Below, one piece after another: positions 1-4,787 of a stretch of DNA of 6,295 nt. Every line of letters begins with the position of its first letter. The stretch's first letter is position 1. The stretch is from Saprospirales bacterium (GTDB lineage Bacteria > Bacteroidota > Bacteroidia > Chitinophagales > Saprospiraceae): contig JAHEAS010000220.1 of assembly GCA_024642645.1 (NCBI GenBank), positions 1-6,295 on the forward strand, in the 5' to 3' direction. A program made the translations under genes and the position numbers. Below the pieces are notes generated by a model that saw only the letters and a program-made list of their open reading frames with translations, made no database searches and was not told where the DNA came from.

Positions 1-1866
1 CAGACCAACGGCTTCTCTTTTGGGGCAAATGCACAGGGTGCTCCTTGGGATGGCCTCATGTACGACGGCGGCAAGATTGACCTCAGTTGGGAAAACAAAT
101 GGCAGTCCACCGTGGTGGCCGACGACGAAAAGTGGGTGTTTGAAATGGCCGTGCCGTTCAAATCGCTACGCTACAAGCAGGGCATCAAGGAGTGGGGCGT
201 CAACTTCAGCCGCAACGACCTCAAGTCCACCGAAAAGTCAGCTTGGGCACCCGTGCCGAGGCAGTTTCCCAGCGCCTCGCTGGCCTACACAGGCGTGTTG
301 GTTTGGGATGAGGCGCCGCCAGCTACCGGTGCCAACATCTCTGTCATCCCCTACGCCCTTGGTGGCACTAGCAAGGATTTTGAAAAAGGAAAGGATGCCA
401 GCTACCGCAAGGAAATCGGTGTGGATGCCAAGATTTCCCTTACCTCTTCTCTCAACCTTGACCTGACGGTGAACCCCGACTTCTCGCAGGTGGAAGTGGA
501 CGTGCAGCAGACTAACCTCGACCGCTTCGAGCTTTTCTTCCCAGAGCGGCGGCAGTTTTTTTTGGAAAATGCAGATATCTTCGGCAACTTCGGTTATTCG
601 AGCATCCGGCCATTTTTCTCCCGCCGAATCGGCTTGCAGGCGCCCATCAAGTACGGGGCGAGGCTTAGCGGCAAGCCCAATAAAAACTGGCGACTTGGGG
701 CGATGACCATGCAGGCGGACAATTTTACAAACGCTGATGGATTATCCACGCCGGAGCAGAATTTCAGTGTCCTCTCCGTACAGCGCAGGGTGGCGGCTCG
801 TTCGTTTGTGTCAGGTATTTTTGTCAACAAACAGACCTTCGATTACGAGTCGGTAACGGATACCCTGGCCATTCGGGAGTACAACCGGAACCTTGGCTTT
901 GAGTACAACCTTGCTTCGCAAAACAACACTTGGACTGGCAAACTGCTTTACCTGAAATCATTCAGTCCCGGGGTGGACGGCGAGGACGACATCAAGGCGG
1001 GCAACCTCGCCTACACGGCCAAGCAGTGGAACTTCAACGTGCAGTTTGAAAACGTGGGGCAAAACTTCCGGGCGGAAACGGGCTACGTGCCCCGCACTGG
1101 CATTGACAGGTTCCAGCCGACGTCGGGCTTCAACCATTTGCTGACGACGGGCGGCCATCTGTTTTTCCCAAAATCCAGCTGGTTACTCAGTCACGGCCCA
1201 AACGTGAAATTGGATTTTTATTTCGATGAAAAAATGCGGCAAATAGAAAATGAGCCAGTTTTGTTTTACAAGTTCACCTTGCTCAACCGCACCGAATTCA
1301 CCTTCTGGACGGCGCACAACTACGTAAAATTGGGTAGCTCCTTCAATCCTGTGAACCCTGCCAGCAAAATCAACCTATTGCCAGCTGGCCAAGAGCACGA
1401 CTGGAACAGCTTCGGCACAGACATCCTATCGAAGCCGCAGAGCCGCTTCACTTGGTCGTTCAGTGGCCGCTATGGCGGCTACTACGCCGATGGCACCCGG
1501 CTGCGGCTCGGCGGTGATGTTGGCTACCGTTTCCAGCCTTACGTGGCATTGAGTTTGGCCGGGCAGTTCAACCGACTTGAATTCAAGGCAGACGACCGTT
1601 TGCCGGAGGCGCTAAAAAACAGCAGCCACGACATCTGGCTCGTAGGCCCCCGCATTGACGTGACACTGACGAACAAGCTCTACTTCACCAACTTCCTACA
1701 ATACAACAGCCAGACGGACAATGTGAACCTGAACCTGCGCTTGCAATGGCGTTACAGTCCTGCGTCAGACCTGTTCGTTGTTTACACTGACAATTATTAC
1801 TCGGATTTCAGTGATGTGAGGACACGGGCGCTGGTGGTTAAGCTGACGTATTGGTGGAATATTTGA
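1..1866 (+). CDS. DUF5916 family protein, predicted outer-membrane beta-barrel with CBM9-like N-terminal domain (5' end cut off)
   Basis: The frame is open from base 1, so the gene starts left of the window; 621 residues are visible up to the TGA. Residues about 1-105 resemble the end of a family 9 carbohydrate-binding-like (DOMON-type) fold, with FEMAVPFKSLRY and WGVNFSRND, as usually precedes DUF5916. The DUF5916 signature follows: TVNPDFSQVE (156-165), FELFFPERRQFFLEN (176-190) and PFFSRRIGL (204-212). The rest is alternating polar/aromatic strands, ending in VKLTYWWNI, as expected of a transmembrane barrel whose last strand carries aromatics. Family knowledge places these proteins in the outer membrane of Bacteroidota, but no substrate or reaction is established. 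The ATG at base 58 is internal, because conserved-looking sequence continues upstream of it. The gene converges on cinA and ends 1 bp before a large palindrome. Family call strong; barrel and location are inference. Confidence 0.9.
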   Translation, partial: QTNGFSFGANAQGAPWDGLMYDGGKIDLSWENKWQSTVVADDEKWVFEMAVPFKSLRYKQGIKEWGVNFSRNDLKSTEKSAWAPVPRQFPSASLAYTGVLVWDEAPPATGANISVIPYALGGTSKDFEKGKDASYRKEIGVDAKISLTSSLNLDLTVNPDFSQVEVDVQQTNLDRFELFFPERRQFFLENADIFGNFGYSSIRPFFSRRIGLQAPIKYGARLSGKPNKNWRLGAMTMQADNFTNADGLSTPEQNFSVLSVQRRVAARSFVSGIFVNKQTFDYESVTDTLAIREYNRNLGFEYNLASQNNTWTGKLLYLKSFSPGVDGEDDIKAGNLAYTAKQWNFNVQFENVGQNFRAETGYVPRTGIDRFQPTSGFNHLLTTGGHLFFPKSSWLLSHGPNVKLDFYFDEKMRQIENEPVLFYKFTLLNRTEFTFWTAHNYVKLGSSFNPVNPASKINLLPAGQEHDWNSFGTDILSKPQSRFTWSFSGRYGGYYADGTRLRLGGDVGYRFQPYVALSLAGQFNRLEFKADDRLPEALKNSSHDIWLVGPRIDVTLTNKLYFTNFLQYNSQTDNVNLNLRLQWRYSPASDLFVVYTDNYYSDFSDVRTRALVVKLTYWWNI

Positions 1867-1867
1867 T

Positions 1868-1925
1868 GTAGCCCGGAAATCCTTTCCGGGTCACGCCTAT
1901 TCCCCGGAAAGGATTTCCGGGCTAC
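1868..1925. repeat. Nested 23-bp perfect inverted repeat, REP-pair-like, between convergent genes
   Basis: Arms 1868-1890 and 1903-1925 are exact reverse complements (23 of 23) around a 12-base loop. Each arm starts at its outer end with GTAG and is itself a hairpin: CCCGGAAA, three bases, TTTCCGGG (1872-1890 and 1903-1921). The DNA or RNA can therefore fold as one long stem or as two small stem-loops. A GTAG head followed by a short palindrome, in two inverted copies, is the plan of REP/BIME elements mobilised by REP-associated tyrosine transposases; assignment here is inference, as no such transposase is in the window. Neither side has a T tract, so it is not a classic intrinsic terminator, though the stem could block read-through or protect mRNA 3' ends from both directions. 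The cinA stop codon lies in the loop. Confidence 0.85.
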
Positions 1926-3159
1926 TTAAAAACAACCGCAACAAGTTCAGTGCATAATACCCTGAATACTGGATGTTGAGGAGCCGGTTTTTGCTCAATT
2001 GCAGCTTGCGGGTAAGGGTTTGCTCCTTGTTTCCTACTGCCAGCCAAACCGTCCCAACGGGCTTCTCCGGCGTACCACCATCTGGCCCAGCGATGCCACT
2101 GGTGGCCACGGCCATATCGGTGCCGAGTAGGCGGATTGCGCCAGCGACCATCTCCCGCACTGTCTGTTCGCTGACGGCGCCGTGCTCACGCAAAGTCGCT
2201 TCCTGCACCCCTAACTGGTTCATTTTCACTTCATTGGCATAAGAAATCACGCTGCCTGTAAAGTAGGCCGACGATCCCGGCACGGAGGTGATGAGGTGAG
2301 CGAGGTAGCCGCCCGTGCAGCTTTCCGCAGTGGCGAGGGTCAGCTTTTTTTCTTTCAAAATGCGGCCAATAGCGCTTTCCAGCGTGTCGTCGCCCTGCCC
2401 GGCAATGACTTGTGGCGGGAGCAGGCCCTCCATTTCCTGAAACTTAATTTCGAGCATTTTTTCCACAGAAACCGGGTCGGGGTCGCTCACGGTAAGGCGT
2501 AGGCGCACCCGTGCGATGGAGGGCAGATAGGCCAGTTTCACCTGCGGAGGCAGGTTTTCTTCAAAATCTTTCAGGTATTCGGCCAGTGTGGATTCACCCT
2601 CACCAGCGGTTAAGAGTGTGCGGTGAGCAGTTGGTGTCGCATTGAATTTGGTTTGCAACCGAGGCAGCACTTCATGCTGCATCAGGTACTCCATCTCGAA
2701 TGGAACACCGGGCATGGAGGCCACCACTTTGCCGCTCTCCTCGAACCACATGCCCGGGGCGGTTCCCATTTTATTGGTCAAAACAGTGGCATTTTGTGGC
2801 ATGAGGCACTGTGTTCGCAGCGCCTCGGTTAGGGGTTTGCCGAGTCGTTCCAAAATTTGGTTCAGGCGGTCGAGGGTGGGCTGGTGGAAGACGAAACCGA
2901 CACCATAAAAATCGGCGATAGCTTTTTTGGTGATGTCGTCCTTGGTGGGGCCAAGGCCGCCTGTCACCAGCACAATGTCGGCCTGTTTGGTGGCAGTTCG
3001 AAGTGCGTCGATGATGGCTTCGTGGTCGTCGCCGACTGCTGTTCGGGCAGTGACTTTTGCGCCGATTTCGAGCAGCATCTGGGCCATTTTGGCGGAGTTG
3101 GTGTCAATGATTTGCCCGATGAGCAATTCGTCGCCGATGGTGATGATGTGGACGTTCAT
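1897..3159 (-). CDS. cinA: CinA family nicotinamide-nucleotide amidohydrolase (CinA/PncC)
   Basis: Cytoplasmic two-domain protein of 420 residues, a normal CinA length. The N-terminal MoaB/MogA-like domain (COG1058) begins at the start with ITIGDELLIGQIIDTN (residues 5-20) and continues with TGGLGPTKDD (66-75) and SMPGVPFE (148-155). The C-terminal PncC domain carries AESCTGG (278-284), whose Ser280 corresponds to the catalytic serine, and SGIAGPDGGTPEKPVG (354-369). Family knowledge: the C-terminal domain deamidates nicotinamide mononucleotide for NAD recycling and the N-terminal domain hydrolyses ADP-ribose-like pyrophosphates. The ATG at 3159 is chosen because MNVHIITIGDE is the usual family start; the ATG at 3240 would add 27 residues encoded by the upstream heptamer repeat. 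It lies 70 bp after the ligase gene, same strand, possibly co-transcribed. The last nine residues (SSPEILSGE) are read from the right arm and loop of the downstream palindrome. Confidence 0.95.
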   Translation of the reverse strand: MNVHIITIGDELLIGQIIDTNSAKMAQMLLEIGAKVTARTAVGDDHEAIIDALRTATKQADIVLVTGGLGPTKDDITKKAIADFYGVGFVFHQPTLDRLNQILERLGKPLTEALRTQCLMPQNATVLTNKMGTAPGMWFEESGKVVASMPGVPFEMEYLMQHEVLPRLQTKFNATPTAHRTLLTAGEGESTLAEYLKDFEENLPPQVKLAYLPSIARVRLRLTVSDPDPVSVEKMLEIKFQEMEGLLPPQVIAGQGDDTLESAIGRILKEKKLTLATAESCTGGYLAHLITSVPGSSAYFTGSVISYANEVKMNQLGVQEATLREHGAVSEQTVREMVAGAIRLLGTDMAVATSGIAGPDGGTPEKPVGTVWLAVGNKEQTLTRKLQLSKNRLLNIQYSGYYALNLLRLFLSSPEILSGE

Positions 3160-3247
3160 AAAGGTATGAGGTATTGAGGTATGAGGTATAATGGGGATGT
3201 GGCAGCTTGCATTTGCATACCTCATGCCTTTATACCTCATACCTCAA
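3158..3247. repeat. Heptamer-based inverted repeat between biotin ligase and cinA
   Basis: On the + strand the left half has two copies of GGTATGAGGTAT (3163-3174, 3178-3189) separated by 3 bases. The right half has its reverse complement twice, also 3 bases apart (3232-3243 exact; 3217-3228 with one mismatch). The underlying unit is a GGTATGA-like heptamer. Three pairings are possible: 3163-3189 with 3217-3243 (24 of 27), 3174-3191 with 3230-3247 (18 of 18), and 3158-3174 with 3217-3233 (16 of 17). In the minus-strand transcript the longest stem ends 3 bases before the cinA ATG, and the last register covers part of that codon. The ligase stop codon lies inside the right half. No T tract follows on the transcribed strand, so simple termination is not indicated. 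Role unknown: repeat element, mRNA structure or both. Confidence 0.85.
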
Positions 3248-4057
3248 TTCTTTTAGGTCAAATACTTCCAGTTTTCCCCTAACCTCCATCTTCAGCCTGC
3301 CGATTTCGTCAATGCCGGTGATGGTGCCCTCGAAGGGTTCACCGCTGGCTCGCAGGTATTTTGCAGGGATGCCGAAACGATAGAGATGGCGGAGATAGGC
3401 TTCCTGCAAAGGAACTATTTTTCCGGCTTTTAGTTGAAGATAGCGGCTTTCCAAAAACTCGCAGAGTGCCGGGACGAGGTCCGGCAGTTCGAAGTCTAAG
3501 CTGGATTCGAGGCGCATTGAGGTTGGGTTGGGCGGGTTGGTGACGAAGGCAGTTTGATTGATGTTTATGCCGATGCCCACAACTGTGGAGCGTATTTGAG
3601 TGTTGATGAGGGAGTTTTGCAGGAGAATGCCCGCAATTTTTTTGTCACCAACGTAGCTGTCGTTGGGCCATTTGATGGAAACGGGGCGGTCGGGTAGGCA
3701 GTTTTTTACAAAATCAAAAACTGCTAGGGACACGATAATATTGAGTTGAAACTGGTCTTTTACCGCCAAAAAATCGGGGTAAAGGATGAGGCTGAGGCTG
3801 ATATTTTTGCCTGGTTCCGACTCCCATTTGTTTCCGATTTGTCCCCTGCCCTCGGATTGGTGAAAGGTTGAGATGACAGTGCCCTCGGCTGGTTTGGTTT
3901 TTGACAACAGCTCCTGAGTGTAGGCATTAGTTGAAGCTACCTGCGGCAAGTCGATAAGTGCTTGCCCGACAAATAAGGTGTTGGGTCTTCTCAATAGAAA
4001 ATAAGTTCGTACTTTTATCCTTTCAAAAAAAGGAAAAGTAAAAAGTGAAAAGGACAA
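3230..4057 (-). CDS. birA: Biotin--[acetyl-CoA-carboxylase] ligase (monofunctional, no DNA-binding domain)
   Basis: Cytoplasmic enzyme that makes biotinyl-AMP from biotin and ATP and transfers biotin to the carrier lysine of carboxylases such as acetyl-CoA carboxylase. Numbered from the ATG at 4057 (275 residues): STN at 42-44, the ATP/biotin loop GRGQIGNKW at 70-78, IKWPND at 128-133, KKIAGIL at 139-145 with Lys140 matching the catalytic lysine, and GIGININ at 161-167. A C-terminal SH3-like domain follows (about 228-275). There is no N-terminal winged helix, so it should not act as a repressor like E. coli BirA. Family similarity begins at NTLFVG (26-31). The first 20 or so residues are Phe/Lys-rich and come from AT-rich DNA, so the true start may be the TTG at 3994 (254 residues). 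The last residues, LRYEV, are encoded within the heptamer inverted repeat. It is divergent from rsfS. Confidence 0.93.
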   Translation of the reverse strand: MSFSLFTFPFFERIKVRTYFLLRRPNTLFVGQALIDLPQVASTNAYTQELLSKTKPAEGTVISTFHQSEGRGQIGNKWESEPGKNISLSLILYPDFLAVKDQFQLNIIVSLAVFDFVKNCLPDRPVSIKWPNDSYVGDKKIAGILLQNSLINTQIRSTVVGIGININQTAFVTNPPNPTSMRLESSLDFELPDLVPALCEFLESRYLQLKAGKIVPLQEAYLRHLYRFGIPAKYLRASGEPFEGTITGIDEIGRLKMEVRGKLEVFDLKELRYEV

Positions 4058-4190
4058 TGTAGAAAGAAGGGCTGAAAATAAGCACCTACCGAATGCCAGC
4101 GTCCATTTTGTTTTTTAAAAAAAGATTGAAAATAATCAAAACAGGCCTCAGCGCCAAGCAGCGTAAATTTTAACAAAGTAAGTGTTGCTA
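4058..4190. promoter_or_regulatory. AT-rich divergent intergenic region, presumed promoters for biotin ligase and rsfS
   Basis: This 133-bp spacer separates two divergent genes and so should hold a promoter for each. It is strikingly A/T-rich, with a T6A7 run at 4111-4123 that is likely to bend DNA. On the + strand TAAATTTT (4164-4171) matches 7 of 8 positions of the Bacteroidota -7 box TAnnTTTG, but no TTG lies at the expected -33 distance. On the minus strand, just inside the annotated ligase frame, TTG (4026-4024), a 19-base spacer and TTATTTTC (4004-3997, 6 of 8) form a candidate promoter that would suit the shorter ligase start. No operator palindrome is evident. The assignment rests on gene arrangement more than on motifs. 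Confidence 0.35.
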
Positions 4191-4613
4191 ATGGAAGCTG
4201 AAGGTTCAAAAGTAAACAAATCTGATTTGAGCGCACAAGCAGCATTAAAAACAAATCCCTCCTCCGTTGAAACGCTGAACGACTTTATCATCGACAGCAT
4301 TCAAGACATCAAAGGAAAAAACATTGTAAAACTTGACCTCCGGAAACTGGACGATGCTCCCACAGATTTTTTCATCATCTGTGAAGGGGACTCTACTACG
4401 CAGGTCAAAGCCATAGCAGGCAACATCCACAAACGGCTGAAAGATGAGCTTGGCCAACCACCCTACCATGTGGAAGGTGTGCAGACCGCCCGCTGGATTT
4501 GCTTGGATTGCTTTAACACGGTTGTACATGTGTTTTACCGGGAGGCAAGGGAGTTTTACGACATTGAAAACCTTTGGAGTGACGCAAAATTCACGGAATA
4601 CGAGAATTTGTAA
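4191..4613 (+). CDS. rsfS: Ribosome silencing factor RsfS
   Basis: RsfS/Iojap-family protein (140 residues) that binds ribosomal protein uL14 on the large subunit and blocks joining with the small subunit, lowering translation in stationary phase or starvation (family knowledge). Visible family features from the ATG at 4191: TLNDFIIDSIQDIKGKNI near 28-45, TDFFIICEGDSTTQV (58-72), the VEG turn (94-96), W102, VVHVF (111-115) and REFYDIENLW (120-129). The domain fills residues 28-140. The first 27 residues are a polar extension lacking in E. coli RsfS and probably disordered. A GTG at 4182 in frame would add three residues; the ATG is preferred because the added MLL looks unrelated to the family. 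No clear Shine-Dalgarno sequence is present, as is normal in Bacteroidota. It is followed after 174 bp by ftsH on the same strand. Confidence 0.95.
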   Translation: MEAEGSKVNKSDLSAQAALKTNPSSVETLNDFIIDSIQDIKGKNIVKLDLRKLDDAPTDFFIICEGDSTTQVKAIAGNIHKRLKDELGQPPYHVEGVQTARWICLDCFNTVVHVFYREAREFYDIENLWSDAKFTEYENL

Positions 4614-4660
4614 CTAATTACCAATCGGCGCAATTGTCGTCAGAATTGGAAGGAACATCG

Positions 4661-4715
4661 AAAACAAGCATCTAAAAACGAGGTTGGCAGAACTGATAGC
4701 ACGTTTGCTTGTTTT
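4661..4715. repeat. 10-bp perfect inverted repeat in the rsfS-ftsH spacer
   Basis: AAAACAAGCA (4661-4670) is the exact reverse complement of TGCTTGTTTT (4706-4715), 35 bases apart. A further four pairs, AACG (4677-4680) with CGTT (4702-4705), can extend the stem inward across a 6-base bulge, leaving a 21-base loop. No T tract follows on the + strand, so it is not terminator-shaped. It could be a leader RNA structure or a widely spaced operator. A dyad of this length in AT-rich sequence can also arise by chance, so functional meaning is weakly supported. Confidence 0.4.
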
Positions 4716-4736
4716 GAGGATAAATTGAATCATTCT

Positions 4737-4779
4737 AAGTAGGAAGCTGGGAATTAAATGACCCTTCTTACTTTTTCTT
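4737..4779 (+). terminator. Terminator-like hairpin with T tract just before ftsH
   Basis: Bases 4737-4745 (AAGTAGGAA) pair with 4765-4773 (TTCTTACTT), including one G-U pair. After a 3-base bulge (4746-4748), GGG (4749-4751) pairs with CCC (4762-4764), closing a 10-base loop. That makes 12 pairs, followed at once by TTTTTCTT (4772-4779, the first two T overlapping the stem). On the opposite strand no T tract follows, so the signal is directional for + transcripts. It fits an intrinsic terminator for rsfS. Its position is odd: only 8 bp remain before the ftsH ATG, too little for a separate promoter downstream. Either ftsH transcription must read through it, making it an attenuator, or it acts on ftsH translation. 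Confidence 0.55.
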
Positions 4780-4787
4780 ATTTGTAA

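Noticed and set aside
20..466. 148-residue + strand frame overlapping the start of the DUF5916 gene
   Set aside because: It is a shifted frame of a clearly recognisable protein, with low-complexity Ser/Pro/Arg content and no family resemblance.
556..563. Run of eight T inside the DUF5916 gene as a possible phase-variation tract or frameshift
   Set aside because: It encodes the Phe-Phe of the conserved motif FELFFPERRQFFLEN and the frame is intact on both sides; the run is explained by the protein.
1868..1925. Palindrome as a bidirectional intrinsic terminator
   Set aside because: The stem is strong and placed between convergent genes, but neither side has a T tract; reported as a repeat, with a possible effect on read-through noted.
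1973..3177. Several + strand frames antisense to cinA
   Set aside because: The minus strand encodes a full-length CinA with all motifs; the opposite frames show no recognisable domain.
3160..3240. 27-residue N-terminal extension of CinA from the ATG at 3240
   Set aside because: It translates the heptamer repeat, and the family start MNVHIITIGDE matches the ATG at 3159.
4684..4716. Candidate ftsH promoter: TTG, 22-base spacer, TTGTTTTG (7 of 8 to TAnnTTTG)
   Set aside because: The spacer is longer than the usual 19-21 bases and the second base of the -7 box is wrong; it also overlaps the 10-bp dyad. Too weak to annotate.
4614..4787. tRNA or small protein gene in the rsfS-ftsH spacer
   Set aside because: No tRNA arm motifs are seen and the only frame (minus, 4614-4802) has no recognisable features and overlaps the ftsH start.
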